Assembly (NCBI GenBank): GCA_964345395.1 | Contig: CAYFRA010000032.1 | Coordinates: 1 to 20,145 of the forward strand | From: UPXZ01 sp964345395 | Lineage (GTDB): Bacteria > Bacteroidota > Bacteroidia > Bacteroidales > Paludibacteraceae | Reading direction: 5' to 3' | Length of the DNA stretch: 20,145 bases | Notes under the pieces: model-generated | Told to the model about the DNA's origin: nothing | Database searches by the model: none | The model's input: only the letters and a program-made list of their open reading frames with translations | Position numbers and translations under genes: made by a program | Shown here: positions 7,472 to 15,083 of the stretch, in pieces | Layout of the letters: every line of letters begins with the position of its first letter | Numbering within the stretch: the stretch's first letter is position 1

Positions 7472-8259
7472 TTGCGAGTCAATTCCCAGGCAAGCATCGC
7501 TTTTTTTCGCCCTGCTCCCCAGTGATATCCTCCCAACTCGCCACTGCTCCTCACTACGCGGTGGCAGGGGATGATGTATGAAATGGGGTTGCTACCAACC
7601 GCTGTTCCCACAGCTCTCGAAGCCAAGGGGGAGCCGATAGCTTCGCCGATTTGAGCATAACTTAGCAAACTGCCAATAGGTACTTGAAGAAATGCTTGCC
7701 ACACTCGGCGTTGAAAATCTGTACCGTTGAGGTGAAGCGTAATCTCTTTTTCAGTTTGGCAATGATTTTCAAAATATTCTTTTACCAATTCGATATGATG
7801 ATTGGATTGCTCTTCAAATTTTGCCTTCTGGAATCTTTTTTTCATATCTTCAAAGAGCAATTCTTTATCACTCAAAAAGCCCAAAAAGCAAATTCCAATT
7901 TCTGTTGATGCAATCAAACTAAGGCCAAATAGAGTTTCTGCATATTGATAATTGATGTTTAGTTTTGAAAAGCCGTTGATCATCTCATCTTTACTCATCA
8001 TTTTTAGCGTAAAAGGAGTGTTTTGAGGCGTGGATAAATTCAGCCCTTTGCTCTTTTCTAAGTTTTTACGAATAGATGAGTCAGAGATTATTTTCAAAGT
8101 GTTGAGAATAGAGAGGCCACTCCAATCTCGAAATAGTGCTTCAGCCTTTAAATCAAATTGATTAAACAACTCATTATGTTCAATGTGATTGCGTTTGGGG
8201 TATAAGGCTTCTAATGTTTTGGCTATTTGCTCAAAAGAGTGCTGTATCTGCATAATCAT
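7459..8259 (-). CDS. Ada/Ogt-type methylated-DNA--protein-cysteine methyltransferase with a degenerate AraC-like N-terminus
   Basis: This suicide repair protein removes the methyl group from O6-methylguanine in DNA onto its own cysteine. Residues about 176-262 form the catalytic domain: DFQRRVWQAFLQVPIG, YAQIGEAIG, the RAVGTAVGSNP DNA-recognition helix (Arg215) and the active-site IIPCHRVV (Cys232), then GGYHWGAGRKKAML. Residues about 105-175 are the usual Ada-type linker domain (FGLSLIASTEIGICFLGFL). Residues about 36-98 align by eye with the AraC-type helix-turn-helix of two-domain Ada proteins (LFRDWSGLS, then LSTPQNTPFTLKMMSKDEM), but are shorter and eroded. No N-terminal Ada zinc domain is present. 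Translation may start at ATG 8259 or 8253. It lies 17 bases after the MscS gene and is probably co-transcribed with it. Confidence 0.9.
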   Translation of the reverse strand: MIMQIQHSFEQIAKTLEALYPKRNHIEHNELFNQFDLKAEALFRDWSGLSILNTLKIISDSSIRKNLEKSKGLNLSTPQNTPFTLKMMSKDEMINGFSKLNINYQYAETLFGLSLIASTEIGICFLGFLSDKELLFEDMKKRFQKAKFEEQSNHHIELVKEYFENHCQTEKEITLHLNGTDFQRRVWQAFLQVPIGSLLSYAQIGEAIGSPLASRAVGTAVGSNPISYIIPCHRVVRSSGELGGYHWGAGRKKAMLAWELTRNYNK

Positions 8260-8276
8260 TTCTTTTTATTTAAAAA

Positions 8277-9338
8277 CTATTTAGAACTTGCTGAGTCAAA
8301 TTTATATTTGATGTTTGCCTCACTCAACTTTCTGATAATCTCCAAGTTTACTGCTGTCAGGGTGTCGTTGATCACTTTATGATTTACAATGTAATAGCTA
8401 AATTCGATGCCAAATATGGATGCCCCAATATCATTGAAACTTACAGCAGTACCTAATTTTGATATATTGCTGTTATCTTTTGCAATTTGCTTCAATATCT
8501 CCATTAGCTCTTCAATCTTATCGGGGTGTGTGCTTTGTTCCAAATTGATTTTCACGCTGACCCGATGTCCTTTTGCAACTGATATATTGGTAACAGCACC
8601 CTCAACAATTTTGAAGTTGGGGATGGTGACAATTTGCCTATCTTTGTTTTTGATTTTTGTGCTTCGAATACCGATATCTTCTACGCTTCCTTCAAACTCA
8701 CCAATTTTAATATAATCACCAATTTTGAAGGTGGAGTCAGTGAAAATGGTGAATCCACCAAAAATATTCTTTACCGTATCTTGTGATGCCAATGCAATGG
8801 CTATACCGCTAAGCCCCAGGGCTCCTAAAATTGCAGTCAAACTCAGCCCAACATTATTGAGTGCAGTAATTATACCAACAGTCCATAGCACTGCAGTAAC
8901 AATTTTGCGTAGCATTTGCACATAATGCTTGTTATTGTAAATTGCTTGTTTTTCGTCTTCTTGCTTCTTTTTCTTTTGGGCAAAATATTCAACCAAAATG
9001 CCATTTATCAGATGCACAACAAACCACGTAATATTCAGCACGGTTAATATCTGATACGATTTGTAGAGCCCATCGCTGAAAGCTTCGCCCAATTCCAATC
9101 GGCGTAATGCAACCCATATTCCGATAAGAATAATTCCAACTTTTAGTGGTGTTTTCAGTGTGCTTACTAAAATATTATCATAATAATTGGAAGTACGCTC
9201 CGCCAAAGGTTTTAGAAATCTCTTGCGCAAAGTGCTTATCAATGCACTGATAACAAATGCAATTGTTAGGATGAGCAATGAGATAAGCCAATCTTGTAGG
9301 GTGTTGTTGTAATATGTTTGTTCTAAAAAAGAGTTCAT
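8277..9338 (-). CDS. MscS-family mechanosensitive ion channel
   Basis: The family opens in response to membrane tension and releases small solutes on osmotic downshock. The 353-residue protein has membrane helices at about 15-36, 63-81, 97-118 and 142-160, then the pore-lining TM3 at about 165-196. TM3 has the Gly/Ala-rich pattern LGALGLSGIAIALASQDTVKN, continuing into FGGFTIFTD. The beta domain follows, with KIGDYIKIGEFEGSVEDIGIRSTKIK and VTIPNFKI, and then the alpha/beta cytoplasmic domain. A charged QKKKKQEDEK loop lies near residue 121. With four to five helices it is larger than E. coli MscS (three). It starts at ATG 9338 and probably precedes the methyltransferase in one transcript. Confidence 0.93.
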   Translation of the reverse strand: MNSFLEQTYYNNTLQDWLISLLILTIAFVISALISTLRKRFLKPLAERTSNYYDNILVSTLKTPLKVGIILIGIWVALRRLELGEAFSDGLYKSYQILTVLNITWFVVHLINGILVEYFAQKKKKQEDEKQAIYNNKHYVQMLRKIVTAVLWTVGIITALNNVGLSLTAILGALGLSGIAIALASQDTVKNIFGGFTIFTDSTFKIGDYIKIGEFEGSVEDIGIRSTKIKNKDRQIVTIPNFKIVEGAVTNISVAKGHRVSVKINLEQSTHPDKIEELMEILKQIAKDNSNISKLGTAVSFNDIGASIFGIEFSYYIVNHKVINDTLTAVNLEIIRKLSEANIKYKFDSASSK

Positions 9339-9372
9339 AGAATTTGTCGTTAAAAGAATTGAAGGATAATGA

Positions 9373-9380
9373 CAAAAGTA
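9373..9380 (-). promoter_or_regulatory. Promoter -7 element of the MscS gene
   Basis: TACTTTTG on the minus strand (9380-9373) matches TAnnTTTG and lies 35 bases before the ATG, inside the 87-base gap after the rhomboid gene. No good -33 element was found. Confidence 0.45.
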
Positions 9381-9425
9381 ATCTTTTTAATAGAGAAATA
9401 AAAATCAGTTTGATTTATCATCCGA

Positions 9426-10082
9426 TCAATAACCAAGTCGTATCAAATCAGAAATCGAATTTATCTTGATGCTCTGCCAAAAGTGAACAAACAGATTGAT
9501 ATCTTTGAGCAGAAAAAACAAAACAACAATGAGCAAAATGCCATACACTCCACCTGCAATGTGGGCTATGTGGTTGATGTTTCCTCCATGGTTTTTAGTG
9601 AGATAGATGGAAATTATCACATAAATAATCCCAAACAAAAAAGCGGGGAGGAAGATAGGAATAAACATCAAGCCCATATAGCTCATCGGATTTACCAAAA
9701 TAAAAGCAAACACAACAGCCGATACAGCTCCTGATGCACCTAAACCACGATAAGCATAATTGTTTTTCTCTTTGATGTAGGTCGGAATAATCGAAACAAC
9801 AAGTGCACTCAAATAGAAAATCAGGTAGAGAATAATCCCCAATTGTGTACCAAAACTACCAACTAATAAATTTTCAATGACTGTTCCAAAGAAATAGAGT
9901 GTCAGCATATTGAAAATCAAGTGGGTATAATCAGCGTGTAACAAACCATAGCTGACCAATCTTATCCATTCACCCTTTACCACAGCGGGAGGATAAAAAA
10001 TGTACTTTCCCATCAAGTTGCTGTTTTTGAATGCCTGAACAGATACAACTGAGGTTAAAGCAATAATAATTAATGTAACCAT
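9426..10082 (-). CDS. Rhomboid-family intramembrane serine protease
   Basis: This integral membrane protease cleaves substrates within the bilayer using a Ser-His dyad. The 218-residue protein has about six hydrophobic helices and the full set of motifs: H49-ADYT-H54-LIF-N58 (HxxxxHxxxN), GLGASGAV with the nucleophile Ser117, and AHIAGGVYG with the catalytic His174. The substrates cannot be inferred. It starts at ATG 10082, only 15 bases after the MFS gene stop, so the two are very likely one transcript. The short hydrophilic tail (about 195-218) has no cytoplasmic add-on domain. Confidence 0.92.
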   Translation of the reverse strand: MVTLIIIALTSVVSVQAFKNSNLMGKYIFYPPAVVKGEWIRLVSYGLLHADYTHLIFNMLTLYFFGTVIENLLVGSFGTQLGIILYLIFYLSALVVSIIPTYIKEKNNYAYRGLGASGAVSAVVFAFILVNPMSYMGLMFIPIFLPAFLFGIIYVIISIYLTKNHGGNINHIAHIAGGVYGILLIVVLFFLLKDINLFVHFWQSIKINSISDLIRLGY

Positions 10083-10097
10083 ATCATTGTTGTTTTA

Positions 10098-11489
10098 TCA
10101 GTTTGTAGCCATATTTTCTCTCTCCATATTTCCCCTAACAAAGGAGAAAAACACCCCCACCACACTGATTGCAGCGAAAGTTAGAAATCCCCAATGCATC
10201 ACTTGCACAAATAGTTTTTCTGAAACTTGCTCAATCGTTTGGCCATCAAATAGGGTGGCAATATAGACCATTACGATAGTCATACTTGTTATTTGACCAA
10301 TAACACGCATAGAGGCCGCAGAACCAGATGCTTGGCCATATTGAGAGCGTTTTACCGAGCTCATTATGATATTCATATTGGGCGATGAGAATAGAGCAAA
10401 ACCTGTACCTACCCACACCAAGATGATCACAATGAGCCATATAGGTGTGGTAGCTGTGAAAAACGCCATAGCTGCTAAACCCAAACCACACATCGCCATG
10501 CCTGTAGTAGCAAAATAGCGAGGTTGGTAAATGTCAGATAGCCTTCCCATAAATGGAGAGAGCAGGGTCATCATCACTGGTTGTGCTATCAAAATCAAGC
10601 CAGCTTGCTGAGGTGTAAGTGCTTTAACTTTTTGGAGGAAAAGACTCAGAAAAAACACGATGGCATAGGTTGAACTGTAATTGATCAAGGCTGCTAAATT
10701 GGAAAAAGTAAACATCCGATTTTTTGTGTAGAGATTGGTGTCGATAATAGGGTTAATCGCTTTTTTCTCAACAAACCAAAAGAGTATCAACGAACTAATT
10801 CCACCCGCCAACATAGTCCATCCGTGAATAGCAGGTATTTCGGATGAGCCGTAAACCAAAAGAATCAATCCAAGCATAAAAAACAATAAACCTTTGATAT
10901 CATTGCCTTTGGTTTTAGCCTCTTTTTTATCTTTGTCTAAAAACCGAAAAGCAATGATGGTAACTATCAAACCAATGATTGCACTCACCACAAATATCGA
11001 ACGCCAGCCCAATTGCTGTGTGAGCATCCCTCCCACGAAAGGTCCAAAAGATAAACCTAAATAGACACCAGAAACCGACATGCCAATCACTTGTCCACGT
11101 TGTTTTGGGGGGAATGAAGAGACCAAAATTGCTTGTCCGGTGGTGCTGGTAAAGGCCGCTCCTACGCCTTGCAAAAATCTTGAAACGATGAGCCACAATC
11201 CCGTTGGTGCTATTGCACTGGTGATAGAAGAGAGGGTGAAAATAACAACTCCTATCTTGAATAGCTTTGCTACGCCTGAGCTATCACCCCATTTACCCGA
11301 AGGGAGAAGAAATATAGCGGTAGAAAGTAGAAAAGAGGTGATGACCCAGCTAAGCATGATGGCACTCATATCGAATGTTTTTTCAATTGCTGGTAGGGCT
11401 ATATTGATGGAGGAGATTAAAAACGACCCCATAAAAGAGGTGATTGCAACAATTAGAAGTATCGAAACTTGTTTACGTGTCCAACTCAT
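10098..11489 (-). CDS. MFS transporter, DHA2-like (EmrB/QacA type)
   Basis: This is a proton-driven inner-membrane exporter by family. From ATG 11489 the product has 463 residues, with about 14 hydrophobic segments as in the drug:H+ antiporter-2 group. Features are INIALPAIEKTF in TM1, a motif-A-like loop GKWGDSSGVAKLFKIG, the TM4 pattern SRFLQGVGAAFTSTTGQAIL, the motif-C-like GVYLGLSFGPFVGGMLTQQ with GWRSIF, and a second motif-A-like loop GRLSDIYQPRYF. The substrate cannot be inferred and a drug need not be involved. The frame can be extended seven codons to a TTG at 11510, but that codon sits at the predicted transcription start, so ATG 11489 is chosen. It heads a minus-strand run with the rhomboid gene. 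Confidence 0.9.
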   Translation of the reverse strand: MSWTRKQVSILLIVAITSFMGSFLISSINIALPAIEKTFDMSAIMLSWVITSFLLSTAIFLLPSGKWGDSSGVAKLFKIGVVIFTLSSITSAIAPTGLWLIVSRFLQGVGAAFTSTTGQAILVSSFPPKQRGQVIGMSVSGVYLGLSFGPFVGGMLTQQLGWRSIFVVSAIIGLIVTIIAFRFLDKDKKEAKTKGNDIKGLLFFMLGLILLVYGSSEIPAIHGWTMLAGGISSLILFWFVEKKAINPIIDTNLYTKNRMFTFSNLAALINYSSTYAIVFFLSLFLQKVKALTPQQAGLILIAQPVMMTLLSPFMGRLSDIYQPRYFATTGMAMCGLGLAAMAFFTATTPIWLIVIILVWVGTGFALFSSPNMNIIMSSVKRSQYGQASGSAASMRVIGQITSMTIVMVYIATLFDGQTIEQVSEKLFVQVMHWGFLTFAAISVVGVFFSFVRGNMERENMATN

Positions 11490-11514
11490 AAATTCTAAAT
11501 AATAATACAAATTG

Positions 11515-11522
11515 CAAAGTTA
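11515..11522 (-). promoter_or_regulatory. Promoter -7 element of the MFS gene
   Basis: TAACTTTG on the minus strand (11522-11515), followed by CAATTTGTAT, matches the consensus. It places the transcription start near 11508, about 20 bases before ATG 11489. Confidence 0.6.
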
Positions 11523-11584
11523 AGTTTTTAAAGCTTTTAATCAGGATATAATGAGTTAAATATAGATAAGCGATTATATTTTTG

Positions 11585-11592
11585 TAACTTTG
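11585..11592 (+). promoter_or_regulatory. Promoter -7 element of metG
   Basis: TAACTTTG followed by CAAATTC is nearly a mirror copy of the divergent MFS element 63 bases away. It gives metG a leader of about 70 bases. No terminator-antiterminator structure or T-box is visible in the leader. Confidence 0.6.
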
Positions 11593-11671
11593 CAAATTCT
11601 TATTTGTATAGAAATAAACTCTTTATCTCTATCCTGTTTTTAATGTTTAATTCAAGTAAATTGTTTTATTG

Positions 11672-13723
11672 ATGACAAAGCGTACTTTAGTTACTTCTGC
11701 CCTACCTTATGCTAATGGGCCTATTCATATTGGACATTTGGCTGGTGTTTATGTCCCTGCCGATATTTATGTTCGTTATCTTCGACTCAAGGGCGATGAA
11801 GTCCTTTTTGTTGGTGGCTCCGATGAACACGGTGTGCCTATCACCATCACAGCTCGAAAAGAAGGAGTTACTCCACAAGATATTGTTGATAGATACCACA
11901 ATGTAATAAAAAATGCTTTTGAAGATTTTGGGATTACATTTGATGTCTATTCCCGCACCACTTCACAAACACATCATCAAGTAGCTTCCGATTTTTTTAA
12001 AAAGCTGTATGACAACAAACAATTTATTGAACAAACTACCGAGCAGTATTATGATGCCGAAGCAAAACAGTTTTTAGCCGATAGATACATTACTGGTACT
12101 TGTCCTCATTGTCATAACGAGGGGGCTTATGGAGATCAATGTGAATCTTGTGGCACATCACTCAATGCAACTGATTTGATCAATCCCAAATCGACCATTA
12201 GCGGCAGCACACCTATGATGCGCGAAACTAAGCATTGGTATTTGCCGCTTGACCAACATCAAGAGTGGCTTTCGAAATGGATATTAGAGGAGCATAAAGA
12301 GTGGAAACCCAATGTGTATGGACAGTGCAAAAGCTGGTTGGATATGGGTTTGCAACCTCGTGCTGTTAGTCGCGATTTGGATTGGGGTATTCCTGTTCCA
12401 GTGGAAGGTGCCGAGGGCAAAGTGCTTTATGTTTGGTTTGATGCACCGATAGGTTATATATCCAACACAAAAGAGCTATGTGATGCTCAACCTGAAAAAT
12501 ATGGACAATGGGAAACTTGGTGGAAAGATAAAGATACACGCATGTTACACTTTATCGGAAAAGATAATATCGTTTTTCATTGCATCGTGTTTCCAGCTAT
12601 GTTGAAAGCGGAGGGCTCTTTTATTTTGCCCGATAATGTTCCTGCAAATGAGTTTCTCAACTTAGAGGGCAATAAAATTTCCACTTCACGCAATTGGGCT
12701 GTTTGGCTTCATGAATATTTGGAAGAAATGCCCAACAAGCAAGATGTGCTTCGCTATGTGTTGACAGCGAATGCTCCTGAAACAAAGGACAATGACTTTA
12801 CGTGGAAAGATTTTCAAGCACGCAACAACAATGAGTTGGTAGCTATTTATGGAAATTTTGTCAATAGAGCTTTGGTGCTTACCCACAAATATTTTGATGG
12901 TAAAGTACCCGCTTTAGCTGAATTGACAGATTATGATAAACAAACTTTAGCCGACTTTGCTGATGTGAAAACCGAGGTTGAACGCCTTTTGGATACTTTC
13001 CATTTCAGAGATGCACAAAAAGAGGCGATGAACTTGGCACGCATTGGAAATAAATATTTAGCAGAAACCGAACCTTGGAAATTGGCTAAAACCGATATGG
13101 AGCGTGTAGCTACAATTTTGAATATCAGTTTGCAGCTAACTGCTAATTTAGCCATTGCTTTTGAGCCTTTCTTGCCTTTCTCATCCGAAAAACTTCGCAA
13201 GCTAATTGCTTTTGAAAACTTTTCTTGGAATGATTTGGGTAAAATGAATTTGCTACCAGCAGGTCATCAGATCAATCAAGCAGAGCTTCTGTTTGAGAAA
13301 ATTGAAGATGAAACTATCGAATATCAAGTGCAAAAACTACTCAAAACCCGAGAAGAGAATGAAAGCACAGAGCACAAGCCCAATGCCATCAAAGATGCTA
13401 CAAGTTTTGATGAATTTATGAAAATGGATATTCGAGTGGGCACAGTTTTAGAGTGCAACAAAGTACCCAAAGCTGATAAGCTGCTTCAGTTTCGTATAGA
13501 CGATGGTTTGGGAGGGCGAACAATTCTTTCAGGAATAGCAGAGTTTTATCCCAATCCCGAAGAATTTGTAGGAAAACAGCTGCTCTTTATTGCCAATTTT
13601 CCACCAAGAAAACTGAGAGGTATTGATAGCGAAGGGATGATACTTTCGGCTGAAAACCCAGATGGAACATTGACTGTGATAGAACCGAGTGTTCCCTTAA
13701 GCAATGGCTCGCAGATAGTATAA
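11672..13723 (+). CDS. metG: Methionine--tRNA ligase
   Basis: This class I aminoacyl-tRNA synthetase charges initiator and elongator tRNA-Met in the cytoplasm. From ATG 11672 it has 683 residues; the frame extends one codon to a TTG that is not needed. The HIGH motif is HIGH at 19-22, the connective peptide has a zinc knuckle with CPHC (144-147) and CESC (157-160), and the KMSKS loop is KISTS (335-339). The anticodon-binding helical domain (about 380-550) is followed by a C-terminal tRNA-binding OB-fold (about 575-683, FDEFMKMDIRVGTVLECNKVPKADKLL). That is the long, dimerising form of the enzyme, like that of E. coli. It stands alone with its own promoter and a strong terminator. Confidence 0.97.
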   Translation: MTKRTLVTSALPYANGPIHIGHLAGVYVPADIYVRYLRLKGDEVLFVGGSDEHGVPITITARKEGVTPQDIVDRYHNVIKNAFEDFGITFDVYSRTTSQTHHQVASDFFKKLYDNKQFIEQTTEQYYDAEAKQFLADRYITGTCPHCHNEGAYGDQCESCGTSLNATDLINPKSTISGSTPMMRETKHWYLPLDQHQEWLSKWILEEHKEWKPNVYGQCKSWLDMGLQPRAVSRDLDWGIPVPVEGAEGKVLYVWFDAPIGYISNTKELCDAQPEKYGQWETWWKDKDTRMLHFIGKDNIVFHCIVFPAMLKAEGSFILPDNVPANEFLNLEGNKISTSRNWAVWLHEYLEEMPNKQDVLRYVLTANAPETKDNDFTWKDFQARNNNELVAIYGNFVNRALVLTHKYFDGKVPALAELTDYDKQTLADFADVKTEVERLLDTFHFRDAQKEAMNLARIGNKYLAETEPWKLAKTDMERVATILNISLQLTANLAIAFEPFLPFSSEKLRKLIAFENFSWNDLGKMNLLPAGHQINQAELLFEKIEDETIEYQVQKLLKTREENESTEHKPNAIKDATSFDEFMKMDIRVGTVLECNKVPKADKLLQFRIDDGLGGRTILSGIAEFYPNPEEFVGKQLLFIANFPPRKLRGIDSEGMILSAENPDGTLTVIEPSVPLSNGSQIV

Positions 13724-13748
13724 TACTATTTTTGAATATAAATAAAAT

Positions 13749-13792
13749 AAGCTCTTACTCTTTTAAAAAGGGTAAGAGCTTGTTTTGTTTTT
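13749..13792 (+). terminator. Rho-independent terminator of metG
   Basis: AAGCTCTTAC (13749-13758) pairs with GTAAGAGCTT (13772-13781), and the inner TCTTT/AAAGG bases extend the stem with one G-T pair. TGTTTTGTTTTT follows. It lies 25 bases after the metG stop. Confidence 0.88.
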
Positions 13793-13890
13793 AGCTCCCT
13801 ATATGGTCAGTCTAATCCGATTATTCACCACAAAAACTTGTCATAGCAAATAGATCGTTGATGAGAAAATTTGATGCGTAATCTGGGTTA

Positions 13891-13931
13891 ATCAAAAAAA
13901 AGAAGTTTGAGAGTAAACCCTCAAACTTCTT
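13891..13931 (-). terminator. Rho-independent terminator of fba
   Basis: On the minus strand AAGAAGTTTGAG (13931-13920) pairs with CTCAAACTTCTT (13911-13900), a 12-bp stem followed by a run of T (13900-13894). It lies about 55 bases after the fba stop. About 100 bases between this and the metG terminator hold nothing I can identify. Confidence 0.88.
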
Positions 13932-13985
13932 CTTAAAATTTATTGATATATTGCCTCGCAAAGAAGCAATCAAATGAGAAATCAA

Positions 13986-14978
13986 TTATGCTTTGCCTGC
14001 ACTACCCAATACGTGTTTGGTTTTGTGCATATAAAGCTGTTTCAACGATTCACGAGCAGGACCTAAATATTTGCGAGGGTCAAACTCAGCAGGGCTGTTG
14101 GCAAATACTTCACGAACAGCAGCAGTCATTGCCAAACGGCCATCAGAGTCGATATTCACTTTACAAACTGCTGATTCAGCAGCTTTACGAAGTTGCTCTT
14201 CGGGGATACCGATTGAATCTTTCAGAGCACCACCATATTTGTTGATAGTTTCTACATGTTCTTGTGGAACAGAAGAAGAACCGTGTAAAACGATTGGGAA
14301 ACCAGGAATACGTTTCTCAATCTCTTCTAAAATATCAAAACGAAGTGGGGGAGGAACCAATCGACCTTCTTCATCACGTGTGCATTGCTCAGGAGTAAAT
14401 TTGTTAGCTCCGTGTGAAGTTCCTATTGAAATAGCCAATGAATCAACACCGGTACGAGTTACAAAATCTACAACCTCATCAGGCTCTGTGTAAGTGCTGT
14501 GTTCAGCCACTACGTCATCTTCGATACCAGCTAAAACACCCAACTCGCCCTCTACAGTGACATCATGTTGATGTGCATATTCTACCACTTTTTTGGTAAG
14601 TGCTACGTTCTCTTCGTATGGTAGGTGCGAACCATCTATCATTACTGATGAGAAGCCCATATCGATACAATCTTTGCAAAGCTCAAAACTGTCACCGTGG
14701 TCTAAGTGCAATGCGATTGGAATTTCGTAACCCAATTCTTTTGCATATTCTACTGCACCTTGTGCCATATAGCGAAGTAAAGTTTGGTTGGCATATTTGC
14801 GAGCGCCGCTTGAAACTTGAAGAATCACTGGTGATTTTGTTTCGACACAGGCAGAAACAATTGCTTGTAATTGTTCCATATTGTTGAAGTTGAATGCAGG
14901 AATTGCATATTTACCTTCAAAGGCTTTTTTAAACATCTCACGGGTGTTTGATAAGCCCAAGTCTTTGTAACTGATCAT
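13986..14978 (-). CDS. fba: Class II fructose-1,6-bisphosphate aldolase
   Basis: This zinc enzyme reversibly splits fructose 1,6-bisphosphate into dihydroxyacetone phosphate and glyceraldehyde 3-phosphate in glycolysis and gluconeogenesis. The 330-residue product shows HLDHGDSFE with catalytic Asp93 and zinc ligand His94. It also has VEGELG (Glu145), ISIGTSHGANK with zinc ligand His189, and IVLHGSSSVP with His232, plus the KVNIDSD phosphate-binding stretch near the C-terminus. Codon use looks more biased and GC-richer than in the neighbours, as expected for a strongly expressed gene. It starts at ATG 14978, has its own promoter and a good terminator, and so can be a single-gene transcript even though it lies behind the acyl-CoA ligase gene. 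Confidence 0.97.
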   Translation of the reverse strand: MISYKDLGLSNTREMFKKAFEGKYAIPAFNFNNMEQLQAIVSACVETKSPVILQVSSGARKYANQTLLRYMAQGAVEYAKELGYEIPIALHLDHGDSFELCKDCIDMGFSSVMIDGSHLPYEENVALTKKVVEYAHQHDVTVEGELGVLAGIEDDVVAEHSTYTEPDEVVDFVTRTGVDSLAISIGTSHGANKFTPEQCTRDEEGRLVPPPLRFDILEEIEKRIPGFPIVLHGSSSVPQEHVETINKYGGALKDSIGIPEEQLRKAAESAVCKVNIDSDGRLAMTAAVREVFANSPAEFDPRKYLGPARESLKQLYMHKTKHVLGSAGKA

Positions 14979-15037
14979 AATCTTTTTTGTTTAATAGTTA
15001 GAGATTCTAATTACCTAAATTTTACCTATTGAAGCTG

Positions 15038-15068
15038 CAAAATTACTCATTTTTTGGCAATTGTACAA
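15038..15068 (-). promoter_or_regulatory. Promoter of fba
   Basis: TAATTTTG on the minus strand (15045-15038), followed by CAGC, matches the -7 consensus. TTG at 15068-15066 lies 20 bases upstream as a -33 element. The leader is about 50 bases. Confidence 0.6.
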
Positions 15069-15083
15069 GTTAAAAGGCTTCAT

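Noticed and set aside
11080..11502. 140-codon frame opposite the MFS gene
   Set aside because: It has no family pattern and overlaps a complete transporter gene entirely.
13793..13890. Possible small RNA between the metG and fba terminators
   Set aside because: No promoter match and no stable structure of its own could be seen.
14071..14493. 140-codon frame opposite fba
   Set aside because: It is a shadow of the strongly codon-biased fba gene, with no recognisable domain.
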